From Sphingomonas turrisvirgatae (GTDB taxonomy: Bacteria > Pseudomonadota > Alphaproteobacteria > Sphingomonadales > Sphingomonadaceae): a DNA stretch of 64,000 nt. Where the stretch lies: assembly GCF_001721295.1 (NCBI RefSeq), contig NZ_MDDS01000004.1, positions 1 through 64,000 of the forward strand. Reading direction: 5' to 3'. The position numbers were made by a program, and so were the translations under genes. Shown piece by piece: positions 34,222-47,168 of the stretch. Position 1 is the first letter of the stretch, and each line of letters begins with the position of its first letter. Below the pieces are notes generated by a model. It was not told the origin of the DNA and ran no database searches. It worked only from the letters and a program-made list of their open reading frames with translations.

Positions 34222-34860
34222 ATGGGTCAGGGACTTACCTTCGACAAGGATCGCGACAGCGGCAGCCACGGCGCGGCATGGCGGGCGCTATGCCGGTCGC
34301 AGGCAGTGATCGAATTCGATCTCGACGGCACCGTCCGCTGGGCGAACGACGTCTTCCTGACTCTGATGGGCTATCGCGCGAGCGATCTGTCGGGGCAGCA
34401 CCATCGCATCTTCTGCGAGCCCGATTATGCCGCCGCGCCGGCCTATGCCGCCTTTTGGCAGCGGCTAGGCGCAGGCGAATTCGCCAGCGGCGAGTTCAAG
34501 CGCCTCGACCGGAACGGTCGCCCGTGCTGGCTCCAGGCGACCTACAATCCGATCCTCGACGCAAATGGCCGTCCGGAGCGCATCCTGAAGATTGCGACCG
34601 ACATCACCCATGCCAAGCTGGTCAGCCTGGCGCTCGAAACCCGGATCCAGCAGCTCGCCGACATCGTGAACACGATCGACGCGATCGCCACCCGGACCAA
34701 CCTTCTCGCGCTGAACGCCACGATCGAAGCGGCGCGCGCGGGCGAGGTCGGACGCGGCTTCGCGGTGGTCGCGGGCGAGGTCAAGAATCTCGCGGGCCAG
34801 ACCCGCGTCGCGACCGTGCGCGCGACGCATATGTTGGCGGAAAAACTGTCGGATTTATAG
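34222..34860 (+). CDS. PAS protein with a minimal chemoreceptor signalling tip
   Basis: A soluble 212-residue protein. Residues about 20-135 form a PAS domain ([24 protein letters not shown] and DITHAK at its end; each part is typical). The rest covers only the hairpin tip of a methyl-accepting chemotaxis protein: [20 protein letters not shown] then [20 protein letters not shown], the CheA/CheW contact region. The long methylation helices are missing and there is no membrane segment. It may be a cytoplasmic sensor that couples to a CheW/CheA array, or a degenerate receptor. No che genes are nearby. Confidence 0.85.
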   Translation: MGQGLTFDKDRDSGSHGAAWRALCRSQAVIEFDLDGTVRWANDVFLTLMGYRASDLSGQHHRIFCEPDYAAAPAYAAFWQRLGAGEFASGEFKRLDRNGRPCWLQATYNPILDANGRPERILKIATDITHAKLVSLALETRIQQLADIVNTIDAIATRTNLLALNATIEAARAGEVGRGFAVVAGEVKNLAGQTRVATVRATHMLAEKLSDL

Positions 34861-34887
34861 CCGCCGGCCGATCGGCCCGCCCGGCGG
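34861..34887. terminator. Hairpin after the PAS/MCP gene
   Basis: CCGCCGG (34861-34867) pairs with CCGGCGG (34881-34887), and an internal palindrome GGCCGATCGGCC lies between. It begins right after the stop codon and before the opposing tRNA-Leu. Confidence 0.45.
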
Positions 34888-34921
34888 CGTAGCCCGCAAC
34901 CGGCGCTACCCGCGAAAGAAA

Positions 34922-35008
34922 TGGTGCGGTCGAGAAGACTCGAACTTCCACGGCCTTTCGGCCACAACGACCTCAACGTTGCGCGTCTACCAGTTCCGCC
35001 ACGACCGC
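34922..35008 (-). tRNA. tRNA-Leu (anticodon GAG)
   Basis: An 87-base type II tRNA on the minus strand: acceptor GCGGTCG/CGACCGC, anticodon stem CAACG/CGTTG with loop TTGAGGT, a long variable arm (GGCCGAAAGGCC region), T loop GTTCGAGTC, discriminator A and encoded CCA. It lies between two plus-strand genes. Confidence 0.96.
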
Positions 35009-35133
35009 ACATTTCATGTCCGCCGGCGACCCGGCGGCTGGTAGGCAGCGGCCCCTAGCAAAGGGTTTCGGGGCTGGCAACACCCGTTACCGCGCTTTCC
35101 TAAACTTGTTTCACCAGCTACCGCCGCGGTCCC

Positions 35134-36492
35134 ATGTTCGGCTCGCCAGACACTCGCGCTGAAATGCGCCGCATCCTTGCGCTGGCCTGGCCGGTGGTCC
35201 TCACCAGCCTCAACTGGACGATCATGCATGTCACCGACGTGGTGGTCGTCGGCTTGGTCGGCACGCATGAAGTCGCTGCGCTCGGTGCCAGCCGGACGCT
35301 GACCTATATCGGTATCGTCGTCGCGCTCGGCTGGTTGACGGGCGTCCTCGTTTTCGCCGCCCGTGCCGACGGGGCGGGGGACTTGCCCGCCACCGGCGCG
35401 GTGCTTCGCCAGGGGCTTGTGCTCGGCCTGGTGCTTGGCCTGATCAGCGGCGGCACGCTGTTCTTCTTCGCGAGCCCGCTGCTGCTTGGCGTCGGCGTCG
35501 ATCCCGGAATCGCGCCCGCCGCCGCCAGCGTGGTGCGCACCATGGCGCTCGGCTATCCTTTCCAGCTGCTGACAGTCGCCGCCACCTTCTTTCTCGAAGG
35601 GGTCAGCCGACCGCGCCGGGTGATGGCGGTCAACCTCTCGATCCTGCCGATCAACGCGCTGCTCGCCTGGGTGCTTGCGACCGGGCAGTTCGGCTTGCCG
35701 GCGATGGGCGCGGTGGGCGCGGCGCTGGCGACCGTCATCGCCATCGTCATCAGCGCCGTCGCGATGCTCGTCGCCGCCTTCACGCTGCCTCGCGCGCGCG
35801 AACGGCAGGTGCGCGACTGGCGCGATTTCGGATCGCCTGCGATGTGGCGCGGCGTCTGGGCACTGCTCGCCTTCGGCCTTGTTCCCGCTATCGCCTCGGG
35901 GCTCGAGTTGGCCGGATTCTCGATCCTCATCGCGCTGTCCACTCAGCTGGGCGAGGCGACGACGCACGCTTTCCAGATCGTCTTCTCGGTGCACAACGTC
36001 ACCTTTGCCTTTGCGCTGGGGCTCGGTTCGGCGGCCGGCGTGCGCGCCGGCAATGCGGTGGGGGAGGGGCTTGCCGCGGAGGCCGGGCCGCGCACGGCGA
36101 TCGCCGCGGGCCTTGCCGCTGCGATCATGGCTGTCCTCGCCGTGCCGCTCACCCTGTTCCCGATGCTGGCGGTCAGCGGCTTTCCCGCGAGCCGCGAGGT
36201 GGCGCTCATCGCCGCCGGCATGCTGGGCCTGTGGGCGCCGTTTATCCTGTTCGACGGCTTGCAGGTGGTCTTCGTCTATGCGCTGCGCTCACTCGGCGAC
36301 CAGGTATTCGCCGGCTTGAACGGTATCCTGTCCTTCTTCCTGCTGACCGGTGCGCTGGGGCTGGTAACCGTCCATGCCGGTTGGGGGGCGCGCGGCCTGG
36401 TGGTCGCGTCCGCTGCGGGCATGGTTGCCGCCGCGCTGCTAAACGGTGCGCGGCTCTACTGGATCACGCACCGGTTTCGCCTGAAAAGCTGA
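35134..36492 (+). CDS. MATE family efflux transporter
   Basis: Inner-membrane multidrug/metabolite exporter of the MATE/NorM type, 452 residues with about 12 hydrophobic helices arranged as two similar halves. The first half starts [20 protein letters not shown], followed by [18 protein letters not shown]. The second half has [22 protein letters not shown] with the usual polar helix positions. The substrate is not predictable, and Na+ or H+ coupling is unknown. Its last 29 bases overlap the end of the convergent zinc-ribbon gene. Confidence 0.9.
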   Translation: MFGSPDTRAEMRRILALAWPVVLTSLNWTIMHVTDVVVVGLVGTHEVAALGASRTLTYIGIVVALGWLTGVLVFAARADGAGDLPATGAVLRQGLVLGLVLGLISGGTLFFFASPLLLGVGVDPGIAPAAASVVRTMALGYPFQLLTVAATFFLEGVSRPRRVMAVNLSILPINALLAWVLATGQFGLPAMGAVGAALATVIAIVISAVAMLVAAFTLPRARERQVRDWRDFGSPAMWRGVWALLAFGLVPAIASGLELAGFSILIALSTQLGEATTHAFQIVFSVHNVTFAFALGLGSAAGVRAGNAVGEGLAAEAGPRTAIAAGLAAAIMAVLAVPLTLFPMLAVSGFPASREVALIAAGMLGLWAPFILFDGLQVVFVYALRSLGDQVFAGLNGILSFFLLTGALGLVTVHAGWGARGLVVASAAGMVAAALLNGARLYWITHRFRLKS

Positions 36493-37171
36493 ACCACAGG
36501 CTCTTGCCGGTCTGCGGCACGTCGAGCTTGCCGCTGTTGAACTCAAGGCTGCCGCCCGGCGGCAGCGTGCGTGGATCGGGCGTGATCGTCCAGTTATAGA
36601 CGACCTTGTTGTTGGCGTCGCGCAACTCGGCCAGGATGTTCGGCACGCGCTGGCGCTCCTTGGTCGGGTTGAGCACTTGCCCGCTGACCACGAACAGCTC
36701 TCCGCCATTCAGCCGCGGCTTGCGCTCGACCGTCTGCGAGGTGAAGATGAGCGGCGTCTGCGCAGCGCCGACTGGCAGGCCGAGCTGTGCGGCTAGGCTC
36801 GGCGCGCCGCTATAGATGATCGCGCCGGCACCCAGCAGCATCGACACGCCGGCGATGATCGCGGCGGCGGTCCACCGCTTTTCGGGGTTGCGGCGCGGCT
36901 TGAACGGCGGCTCGTGCGCGAAGGGGTCGTAGTCGCGCGCCTGGGTTGCGGCCGGGGCAGGCTGCGCCACCGGTGCTGCCGGCGGGGGCGGCGGCGGGGC
37001 GGAATATGCGTCGGCGCGGATCACGTCGGGCGCGGGCATCGCCACCACGCCGGCGGGTAGTTGATGCCAGCTGTGGCGACAGCTGGCGCAGCGCACCGTC
37101 CGCCCCTCGCCCCCGATGGCGGCATCGGGGACCAGATAGCGGGTGCGGCATTCAGGACATTCGAGGATCAT
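36464..37171 (-). CDS. MJ0042-type zinc-ribbon membrane protein with DUF3426-like domain
   Basis: A 235-residue protein. The N-terminal zinc ribbon has CPECRTRY and CASCRHSW (four Cys ligands), typical of MJ0042 domains. A proline-rich linker leads to one membrane helix ([20 protein letters not shown], residues about 115-135). The outer C-terminal part ([19 protein letters not shown]) resembles DUF3426, found after such ribbons. The function is unknown. The opposing ftsE gene starts 171 bp upstream, so they are divergent. The 3' end overlaps the MATE gene by 29 bp. Confidence 0.85.
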   Translation of the reverse strand: MILECPECRTRYLVPDAAIGGEGRTVRCASCRHSWHQLPAGVVAMPAPDVIRADAYSAPPPPPPAAPVAQPAPAATQARDYDPFAHEPPFKPRRNPEKRWTAAAIIAGVSMLLGAGAIIYSGAPSLAAQLGLPVGAAQTPLIFTSQTVERKPRLNGGELFVVSGQVLNPTKERQRVPNILAELRDANNKVVYNWTITPDPRTLPPGGSLEFNSGKLDVPQTGKSLWFSFSGETGA

Positions 37172-37342
37172 CGCGTTGACCAGTTCGGCACGCGACGGTT
37201 CAGGCCGTCGCCGGTCCCGAATCTAAACACCTGGTTGGCACGATTGGCAAGGGGCAAGCCGCTGCGCTTGAGCCGATGGGACGGCTGTGCGATGGCTGGG
37301 TCTTCGGGGGTTTGTTGATCAGGAGCGGCCGGGCGCCGGCAC

Positions 37343-38080
37343 ATGGCCAATATCGTTCAGTTCGAGAATGTCGGCCTGCGCTATGGCACCGGGGCGGAGA
37401 CGCTGAGCGACATCAGCTTCACGCTGAGCGCCGGCAGCTTCTATTTCCTGACCGGCGCATCCGGTGCGGGCAAGACCTCGCTGCTCAAGCTGCTATATCT
37501 TGCGCAGCGGCCGACGCGCGGCATCGTGCGACTGTTCGGCGAAGATGCCGGCGCGCTCCCTCGCAAGCGACTGCCCGGCTTCCGCCGCCGCATCGGCGTG
37601 GTCTTTCAGGATTTCCGCCTGCTCCCGCATCTTTCCGCCCACGACAATATCGCGCTGCCGCTGCGCGTCGCGGGCATGCCGGAGGACGAGATCGAGGGCC
37701 CGGTGCGCGAGATGCTCGCCTGGGTTAATCTGCGCGACCGCGCCCATGCCAAGCCGCCGACGCTATCGGGCGGCGAGCAGCAGCGCATCGCCATCGCCCG
37801 TGCCGTGATCACCCGGCCCGAGGTGCTGGTCGCCGACGAGCCGACCGGCAACGTCGATCCGGAAATGGCCGAGCGCTTGTTGCATTTGTTCGAATCGCTC
37901 AACCGGCTGGGTACGACAGTGGTCGTCGCCACGCACGACTTTCAGCTCATCAACCGCATCCCGGATGCGCGTATGATGCGGATCGAGCGCGGACGGCTCA
38001 GCGATCCGACCGGTGCGCTGCGCCACCCGCCGGGCCGGGCTGGATCGGGCGACGCTGCATCCAGCAATGGCCCCGTATGA
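37343..38080 (+). CDS. ftsE: Cell division ATP-binding protein FtsE
   Basis: ABC-type ATPase of 245 residues that with FtsX controls septal peptidoglycan hydrolysis. Walker A is TGASGAGKTSLLKLL, the signature is LSGGEQQRIAIARAV, Walker B is VLVADEPTGNVD and the H loop is VVATHD. All are intact. The C-terminal 25 residues are a short extension over the E. coli protein. It is first in the operon ftsE-ftsX-ydcF-plsC, and its stop overlaps ftsX by four bases. Confidence 0.95.
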   Translation: MANIVQFENVGLRYGTGAETLSDISFTLSAGSFYFLTGASGAGKTSLLKLLYLAQRPTRGIVRLFGEDAGALPRKRLPGFRRRIGVVFQDFRLLPHLSAHDNIALPLRVAGMPEDEIEGPVREMLAWVNLRDRAHAKPPTLSGGEQQRIAIARAVITRPEVLVADEPTGNVDPEMAERLLHLFESLNRLGTTVVVATHDFQLINRIPDARMMRIERGRLSDPTGALRHPPGRAGSGDAASSNGPV

Positions 38081-38967
38081 GCTGGCCGTTCCGCGACCAG
38101 CCGCAGCGCCGCCTGCTCGACGAAAGCCTGCGCACCAAGTCGATGCTGTGGATCATGGGCATCATGCTGTTCCTGACCACGCTCGCCGCTGCGGCGGGCT
38201 TGGGAATGGCAAGCGCCAGCCGGGCGCTCGACCGCCAGCTTGCCGGGCGGCTGACGATCCAGCTGGTCGAAGCCGACGCCGCCCGCCGCGATGCTGCGGT
38301 GCGCGGCATCATGGCCAGCGTCCGCCGCCTGCCACAGGTGCGCCGCGTCGCCGAGGTCGATCGCGCGCGGCTGGCCGAATTGCTCCAGCCTTGGCTGGGC
38401 GATGCGGGGCTCGATGCCGAACTGCCGATGCCGGCGATGATCGACGTCGATCTCGCCTCGGGCGACGAAGCCGATGTGGCGGCGGTTAAGCGCGCCGCCC
38501 AGACGGTCGCGGCGACGGCGCGAGTCGATCGCCATGCGCAGTGGCTCTCGCCCGTGGCGAGCTTCCTCGCCATCATGACTTGGTTCGCTGCGGCGCTGGT
38601 CGTGCTGATGGCGCTTGCCACCACCGCCGTGGTGCTGCTCGCAGCCCGTGCCGGTCTCGACATGCACCGCGACACCATCGCCGTGCTGCACATGCTGGGT
38701 TCGACCGACCGGCAAGTGGCGCGCCTGTTTCAGCGGCGCATCGCGTTCGATACGCTGATGGGCGGGTTGCTCGGCACCTGCGCCGCGCTGGCCGCGATCT
38801 GGCTGCTCGGGCGACAGGCCGGCGCGCTCGGCTCGGAACTGCTGAGCGGCGTCGCGCTTGCGCGATCCGACTGGCTCATGCTGGCGGCAATCCCCGCCGT
38901 CTTCGCCTCGATGGCCATGGTTGCCGCGCGATCGGGCGTGCTGCGCGCCCTGGGACGGACGCTGTGA
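38077..38967 (+). CDS. ftsX: Cell division protein FtsX
   Basis: Membrane partner of FtsE, 296 residues. The topology is typical: one N-terminal helix (MLWIMGIMLFLTTLAAAAGL), an extracytoplasmic loop (about residues 50-160) and three C-terminal helices with the conserved VLHMLGSTDRQVARLFQRR segment, which contacts FtsE. The loop in other bacteria recruits murein hydrolase activators such as EnvC. It overlaps both ftsE (ATGA) and the following GTG start. Confidence 0.93.
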   Translation: MSWPFRDQPQRRLLDESLRTKSMLWIMGIMLFLTTLAAAAGLGMASASRALDRQLAGRLTIQLVEADAARRDAAVRGIMASVRRLPQVRRVAEVDRARLAELLQPWLGDAGLDAELPMPAMIDVDLASGDEADVAAVKRAAQTVAATARVDRHAQWLSPVASFLAIMTWFAAALVVLMALATTAVVLLAARAGLDMHRDTIAVLHMLGSTDRQVARLFQRRIAFDTLMGGLLGTCAALAAIWLLGRQAGALGSELLSGVALARSDWLMLAAIPAVFASMAMVAARSGVLRALGRTL

Positions 38968-39506
38968 TCTGGCGCATCCTCGGCCTGCTGGTCCTGGCCT
39001 GGGCGCTTGGCTTCGCCTTGTTCATGCTGGCGCTCGGCAAGCCGCTCGATCCTGGCGTGCGCACAGACGGCATTGTCGTACCGACCGGCGGGGCAGGGCG
39101 CATCGATCGAGGCATCGCGTTGATCGAGGCACGCGCGGCAAAGCGCATGCTCATCACCGGTACCGACCCCACCGTCCGCCCGATCGAACTGGCGGTGCAG
39201 TACAAGGCGCCGCCGCGCCTGTTCGCCTGCTGCATCGACCTGGGTCATGAAGCGGTCGATACCCGCTCCAACGCTGACGAGAGCGCCGCATGGGTTCGCA
39301 ACCGGCGCTACAAGTCGGTGCGCCTTGTGACGGCCGACTGGCATATGCCGCGCGCGAAGCTGGAACTGTCGAACGCGCTGGGCGGCGAGGTTCAGGTGAT
39401 CGGCGACGGCGTGCGGACCCAGCCGCGTTTCGCCATGCTGCTGCGCGAATATCACAAATATCTGGTCCGCCGGATCGTCCTGCTGGCAAGGATCGGCGAT
39501 GGGTAA
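38964..39506 (+). CDS. YdcF family (DUF218) protein
   Basis: A 180-residue membrane-anchored protein with one N-terminal helix (IWRILGLLVLAWALGFALFML) and a DUF218 domain: VPTGGAGRIDRGIALIE, then LITGTDPTV, a TRSNADESAAWVR segment and TADWHMPRAKLEL. The family includes SanA and ElyC, which affect envelope integrity. The GTG start at 38964 overlaps the ftsX stop (GTGA), so the larger upstream open frame was rejected. It is part of the ftsEX-plsC operon. Confidence 0.85.
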   Translation: MIWRILGLLVLAWALGFALFMLALGKPLDPGVRTDGIVVPTGGAGRIDRGIALIEARAAKRMLITGTDPTVRPIELAVQYKAPPRLFACCIDLGHEAVDTRSNADESAAWVRNRRYKSVRLVTADWHMPRAKLELSNALGGEVQVIGDGVRTQPRFAMLLREYHKYLVRRIVLLARIGDG

Positions 39507-40197
39507 CTGGCTGCGCAATCTTGCCTTTTCGATCGTGTTCTATGGCGGCTCCGTGCCGATCGTGCTCGGCGCGCCGATCGCCGCCATGTTCGGCAAGAAG
39601 GTCATTCGCCCCTATTGCATGGGCTGGGCCGGGTTCGGCGTGTGGTGCGCGCGACACATCATGGGCATCCGCTTGGCGATCGAGGGGCAGCAAGTCGCGG
39701 GTCCGGCGCTTTATGCCGCCAAACACCAGTCGATGTTCGAGACGATGGCGCTTGCGCGCGCGCTCGGCACGCCGGCGATCGTGATGAAGCAGGAACTGGC
39801 GCGCATCCCGATCTGGGGTTGGGCGACGCAGCAATATGGTATCATCCTGGTCGATCGGGAGGCCTCGGCAGCCGCGCTGCGGCGGATGATGCGCGAAGCG
39901 GGCGAGGCGCTTGCCGAAGGCCGCTCGATCCTGATTTTCCCTGAGGGCACGCGCGTGCCGCCGGGAGAGACGCCCCCGCTGCGCTCAGGCTTTGCGGGCC
40001 TCTACCGCGCGCTCAAGCTGCCGGTTGTGCCCGTCGCGCTCGACAGCGGGCTGGTCTGGCCGCGCAAGGGGCGCAAACGGCCCGGCACCGTCACCTTCCG
40101 CTTCGCAGCGCCGGTGCCGCCCGGCCTCAAGCGGGATGAGGTCGAAACCATCGTGCATGGCGCGATCAACGCGCTCGAGCCGCCCGCGCCGAGCTAG
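39499..40197 (+). CDS. plsC: 1-acyl-sn-glycerol-3-phosphate acyltransferase
   Basis: Makes phosphatidic acid from lysophosphatidic acid at the inner membrane. The 232 residues contain the catalytic motif as KHQSMFE (a HX4E variant of the usual HX4D), the substrate motif FPEGTRVPPG, and the later VPVALDSG (block IV region). The first 30 residues are hydrophobic. It overlaps the previous gene by 8 bases, ending the operon ftsE-ftsX-ydcF-plsC. Its stop overlaps that of the convergent tyrA by four bases. Confidence 0.92.
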   Translation: MGNWLRNLAFSIVFYGGSVPIVLGAPIAAMFGKKVIRPYCMGWAGFGVWCARHIMGIRLAIEGQQVAGPALYAAKHQSMFETMALARALGTPAIVMKQELARIPIWGWATQQYGIILVDREASAAALRRMMREAGEALAEGRSILIFPEGTRVPPGETPPLRSGFAGLYRALKLPVVPVALDSGLVWPRKGRKRPGTVTFRFAAPVPPGLKRDEVETIVHGAINALEPPAPS

Positions 40198-40931
40198 GCT
40201 GCTTTCCCGGCCGCCAGGCTTTCCGCCAGCAAGCCGTTCGCCTCGGCGATGAACTGCTGCGTGATCTCCGCGGCAAAGGGATTGAGGTTCTGGATCGCGA
40301 AGAACAGTTCCTTGGTGTCGTCACGGATCAGCCCGCACAGTTCGAGCAGATGCTGATAGCTGTTGGTCTTCAGCTCTTCGTCGGGAATTCGGATGTTCAC
40401 CAGCGTCCGCCCGATCAAGTGGGTGAGCGCCTGGACATAAGCCATTTCGCGGTCATGCTCTTCGGCAGTCGTGATTGAGACCTTGAGGCCCAGGCTGCGG
40501 CCGAAGGCTGCGACCTTTTCATGCCGGTTGCCGCGCACCGGGCACACCACCAGCGGCTGGCCGGTAAGGCCGTTACGGGCGCTCTGCGGGCCGAACAGCG
40601 GATGCGTCGCCACGATATCCACGCTCGGCGGCAATGCCTCGGCCATCCAGCGTGCCGGCAGCATCTTCACCGAAGCCACATCCAGGACCAGCGCACCGGG
40701 GCGAACCACCGGCGCGATCCGGGCGATGACGCCCGCCATCGCCTGCACCGGCACGGCGAGCATGACGATGTCGGCGGCGGCGGCCGCTTCGATCGAGCCG
40801 GTTGCGACATTCAGGCCCTGTGCCGCCGAAACATCGCCGGGATCAGCCACCATCACGTCGAAATGATCGCGCAAGTGTCGCGCGGCGAGTTGTCCGAAGC
40901 GCCCGAAACCGATGATGCCGAAGCGTTTCAC
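40194..40931 (-). CDS. tyrA: Prephenate/arogenate dehydrogenase
   Basis: Oxidative decarboxylation of prephenate (or arogenate) in tyrosine synthesis. The 245 residues begin [20 protein letters not shown], the NAD(P)-binding fold, and have [10 protein letters not shown] and [19 protein letters not shown] with the catalytic His region. It is shorter than most TyrA proteins (about 280-310). Substrate and cofactor preference cannot be fixed from sequence. The GTG start at 40931 overlaps the hisC stop (GTGA). It follows an aromatic-type aminotransferase, which fits tyrosine synthesis. Confidence 0.9.
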   Translation of the reverse strand: MKRFGIIGFGRFGQLAARHLRDHFDVMVADPGDVSAAQGLNVATGSIEAAAAADIVMLAVPVQAMAGVIARIAPVVRPGALVLDVASVKMLPARWMAEALPPSVDIVATHPLFGPQSARNGLTGQPLVVCPVRGNRHEKVAAFGRSLGLKVSITTAEEHDREMAYVQALTHLIGRTLVNIRIPDEELKTNSYQHLLELCGLIRDDTKELFFAIQNLNPFAAEITQQFIAEANGLLAESLAAGKAA

Positions 40932-42031
40932 CCGCGCGCGTCGGCGATCAGCCGCTGCAGGATCGCGACCACCGCCTTCGTCTCGTCCTCGGTCCCGATG
41001 GTGATGCGAAGGCCATGCGCCAGCCCCTGGCCAGGCAGCCAGCGGACGATGTACCCCTCGTCCATCAGCCCCTTGTACGCGGCCTCGGCGGTCAGCGTGC
41101 CTTCGAACAGCACCAGCACGAAATTCGCCTGGCTCGGCACTGCGCGCAGCCCGGCATTGCCCAGCTTTGCGATCTCGTCGGCGAACCAGCGCCGCCACTG
41201 CGCATTATGCGCGCGCGTATGCTCGATGAACTCGGCGTCGTTCAGTGCCGCGACCGCCGCGGCCGTGCCGGCGATGGTGATGCTGAAAGGCAGGCGGATG
41301 CGGTGCATCGCTTCGATGATCTCGGCCGAGGCATAGCCCCAGCCGATCCGCTCGGCGGCAAGGCCATAGAGTTTCGAGAAGGTGCGCGTGACCAGCACGT
41401 TGGGTGCGGACGTCGCCAGCTCCATGCCCCCGTCATCGATCTCGCCGTCGATATATTCGGCATAGGCGTGGTCGAGCACGAGCAGGATGTCGCTGCGCAG
41501 GCCAGCGTGCAGCCGCGCGATCTCTTCGCGGCTCGCATAGGTGCCGGTCGGATTGTTGGGGTTGGCGACATACACCATCCGCGTGCGGGGCGTCACGCTG
41601 GCGAGGATCGCGTCGACGTCGGTCGCATAATCCTTGTCCGGCGCGATCACCGGCACCGCGCCCACCCGGCGGATCGCGATCGGATAGACGGCGAAGCCAT
41701 AGTTCACATAGATGACCTCGTCGCCCGGCCCGGCAAAGGCGCCGGCCACAAGGTGCAGGATCTCGTCCGATCCATTGCCATAGATGATGCGCGCCGGATC
41801 CAGGCCATGCTTGGCGGCTAGCGCCTCGCGCAGCTCCACCGCGCTCGCATCGGGATAGCGTTCCAGCGAACCCGATGCCGAGGCAAAGGCCTCGCGCGCG
41901 GCGGGCGAGGTGCCGAGCGGGTTCTCGTTCGACGACAGCTTGATCGCCTTGCGGCCGTCATCGGTCTGGGCGCGCCCCGGCACATAGGGGGCGATGTCCA
42001 TGATCCAGGGCTTTGGGACAGGTGCGTTCAT
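40928..42031 (-). CDS. hisC: Histidinol-phosphate/aromatic aminotransferase
   Basis: PLP-dependent class I/II aminotransferase of 367 residues. Visible motifs are LSSNENPLG near the start, NPNNPTGTY, the Asp in [10 protein letters not shown], and the Schiff-base Lys in [11 protein letters not shown]. The Arg in GLRITIGT near the end binds the carboxylate. Linkage to tyrA suggests that it may also aminate prephenate or hydroxyphenylpyruvate as well as acting in histidine synthesis. The start at 42031 (MNAPVPKPW) has a weak ribosome-binding site. It is divergent from metX. Confidence 0.9.
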   Translation of the reverse strand: MNAPVPKPWIMDIAPYVPGRAQTDDGRKAIKLSSNENPLGTSPAAREAFASASGSLERYPDASAVELREALAAKHGLDPARIIYGNGSDEILHLVAGAFAGPGDEVIYVNYGFAVYPIAIRRVGAVPVIAPDKDYATDVDAILASVTPRTRMVYVANPNNPTGTYASREEIARLHAGLRSDILLVLDHAYAEYIDGEIDDGGMELATSAPNVLVTRTFSKLYGLAAERIGWGYASAEIIEAMHRIRLPFSITIAGTAAAVAALNDAEFIEHTRAHNAQWRRWFADEIAKLGNAGLRAVPSQANFVLVLFEGTLTAEAAYKGLMDEGYIVRWLPGQGLAHGLRITIGTEDETKAVVAILQRLIADARG

Positions 42032-42075
42032 GGCGGCGCATCTGCCCGCTAACCGCGAGCGACGCAAGGTTGCGA

Positions 42076-42098
42076 CCCAGTGTTGTTGCCCAGTGTTG
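42076..42098. repeat. Tandem CCCAGTGTTG repeat in the hisC-metX gap
   Basis: The decamer CCCAGTGTTG occurs at 42076-42085 and 42089-42098 (13-bp spacing) in the 100-bp region between the divergent hisC and metX starts. It could be a regulator-binding direct repeat. No known motif was recognised. Confidence 0.5.
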
Positions 42099-42131
42099 CG
42101 GACAACTCGCATGGCTCGTAACACGCCCGCC

Positions 42132-43247
42132 ATGTCGGATGACGCACGCTACGGCCTCGCCCGCCACGTGACGCTGCCGGGGCCGCTGCGCCTCGACGGC
42201 GGCGTGCTGCTGTCGCCGGTCGAAATCGCCTATGAAACCTATGGCGAGCTGGCGGCAGACGGCGGCAATGCGATCCTGATCTGCCACGCGCTGACTGGCG
42301 ACCATCACGTCGCCTCGCCGCACCCGGTGACGGGAAAGCCTGGTTGGTGGACGCGCATGGTAGGGGCGGGCAAGCCGATCGATCCCGCGCGGCACTTCAT
42401 CATCTGCGCCAATGTGCTGGGCAGCTGCATGGGGTCTTCCGGCCCGGCAACGATCAATCCCGCGAGCGGCGCGCCATGGGGGATGAGCTTCCCCGTCATT
42501 ACCATTCGCGACATGGTGCGCGCGCAGGCGATGCTGCTCGATCACCTGGGGGTCGGTCGGCTCAAGGCAGTGGTCGGCGGATCGATGGGGGGGATGCAGG
42601 CGCTCAGTTGGCCTGCGACCTTCCCCGATCGAGTTGAGGGGACGGTCGTCATCGCCTCGACCGCGCGGCATTCGGCGCAGAATATCGCGTTTCACGAAGT
42701 TGGGCGACAGGCGGTGATGGCCGATCCGCGCTGGAACGGCGGAGCTTATTACGGATCGGAACCGCCGGCTGCGGGCTTGGCCGTGGCGCGTATGGCGGCC
42801 CATATCACTTACCTGTCCGAAGCGGGGCTGACCGAGAAGTTCGGGCGACGCTTGCAGGCGCGAGAGGCCAAATCGTTCGGTTTCGACGCCGACTTCCAGG
42901 TCGAATCCTATCTGCGCCATCAGGGGCTTAGCTTCGTCGATCGGTTCGATGCCAACGCCTATCTCTACATCACCCGGGCAATGGACTATTTCGACCTTGC
43001 CGAAGAACATGGCGGCGTCCTTGCCAACGCATTCCGCGAGACCAGATCGCGTTTCTGCCTCGTCAGCTTCGACACCGACTGGCTGTATCCGACGCGCGAA
43101 TCGCGTGCGGTCGTCCACGCCCTCAACGCTGCCGGTGCGCCGGTCAGCTTCGTCGAACTGTCTTCGCCCTATGGCCATGACGCCTTTCTGCTCGAGGCGC
43201 CGGAGTTGAATCGCGTCGTCGATGGCTTTTTGAGAGCCGGGCGATGA
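42132..43247 (+). CDS. metX: Homoserine O-acyltransferase
   Basis: First committed step of methionine synthesis, acylating homoserine from acetyl- or succinyl-CoA. The 371 residues have an alpha/beta-hydrolase fold with the nucleophile elbow [13 protein letters not shown], the catalytic Asp in FDTDWLYP, and the catalytic His in [11 protein letters not shown]. Whether acetyl or succinyl is used is not decided by these motifs. The start at 42132 ([13 protein letters not shown]) was preferred; an in-frame ATG at 42111 is possible. The stop overlaps the metW start (ATGA). Confidence 0.95.
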   Translation: MSDDARYGLARHVTLPGPLRLDGGVLLSPVEIAYETYGELAADGGNAILICHALTGDHHVASPHPVTGKPGWWTRMVGAGKPIDPARHFIICANVLGSCMGSSGPATINPASGAPWGMSFPVITIRDMVRAQAMLLDHLGVGRLKAVVGGSMGGMQALSWPATFPDRVEGTVVIASTARHSAQNIAFHEVGRQAVMADPRWNGGAYYGSEPPAAGLAVARMAAHITYLSEAGLTEKFGRRLQAREAKSFGFDADFQVESYLRHQGLSFVDRFDANAYLYITRAMDYFDLAEEHGGVLANAFRETRSRFCLVSFDTDWLYPTRESRAVVHALNAAGAPVSFVELSSPYGHDAFLLEAPELNRVVDGFLRAGR

Positions 43248-43834
43248 TCGCGCTGCGCCCGGACCTTGCGATCATCGCGGCAAATGTCGCGCCGGGCAGC
43301 CGCGTGCTCGATGTCGGCTGCGGCGACGGCGCATTGATGGCCGCGCTGCGGGACGAACGCGGCTGCGACGCCCGGGGGCTCGAACTCGATCCGGCCAATG
43401 TCGCCTCGGCCGTCGGGCGCGGCCTGTCGGTGATCCAGGGCGACGCCGACACCGACCTGGCCGATTATCCCGACGCCAGCTTCGACTATGCGATCCTCAG
43501 CCAGACGCTGCAGACGACGATGCGACCGCATGTCGTGCTCGATCATCTGCTACGGATCGGCGAGCGGGCCGTCGTCTCCTTCCCGAATTTCGCACATTGG
43601 CGCGTGCGGCTTTCGCTGCTGTGGGGCGGACGCATGCCCGTCACGCGGCTGCTGCCGGTGCCCTGGTATGCGACGCCCAACATCCACCATGTCACGATCG
43701 ACGATTTCCGGGCGTTCGTCGGGGAACGGGGCATCACGGTCGAGCGCGCCTGGTTCCTGTCGGGCGACCGGTCGACCAGCGCGGCGGCCGCCAACTTCCG
43801 CGCCGAACACGCCGTCTTCCTGCTGCGCAGATAA
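43244..43834 (+). CDS. metW: Methionine biosynthesis protein MetW
   Basis: Methyltransferase-fold protein of 196 residues with the SAM-binding loop [15 protein letters not shown] and the MetW-typical [10 protein letters not shown] and [22 protein letters not shown] segments. In MetX-MetW bacteria it is reported as a partner needed for full MetX activity. Its four-base overlap with metX fits a complex made from one transcript. Confidence 0.95.
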   Translation: MIALRPDLAIIAANVAPGSRVLDVGCGDGALMAALRDERGCDARGLELDPANVASAVGRGLSVIQGDADTDLADYPDASFDYAILSQTLQTTMRPHVVLDHLLRIGERAVVSFPNFAHWRVRLSLLWGGRMPVTRLLPVPWYATPNIHHVTIDDFRAFVGERGITVERAWFLSGDRSTSAAAANFRAEHAVFLLRR

Positions 43835-43900
43835 GCTCTTAACGCCACCCGTTTCGGCCGTTACGACTTGGCGCATAACAGGGTTCAGGAGGCTTCCAGC

Positions 43901-47101
<3,201 letters not shown>

Positions 47102-47123
47102 GACGCAGGCCGTCCTCTTGCTC

Positions 47124-47152
47124 CGTCATTCCGGCACAGGACCGGGATGACG
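47124..47152. terminator. Hairpin between the amidohydrolase and smc genes
   Basis: CGTCATTCCGG (47124-47134) pairs with CCGGGATGACG (47142-47152) with one G-T position and a 7-base loop. It lies between convergent genes and shares the GTCATCCCGG core with hairpins at 15489 and 25754. Confidence 0.6.
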
Positions 47153-47168
47153 CGGCGGTGGGTCTCGC

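Noticed and set aside
42032..42131. SAM-II riboswitch before metX
   Set aside because: The characteristic pseudoknot sequence of this class was not found by eye.
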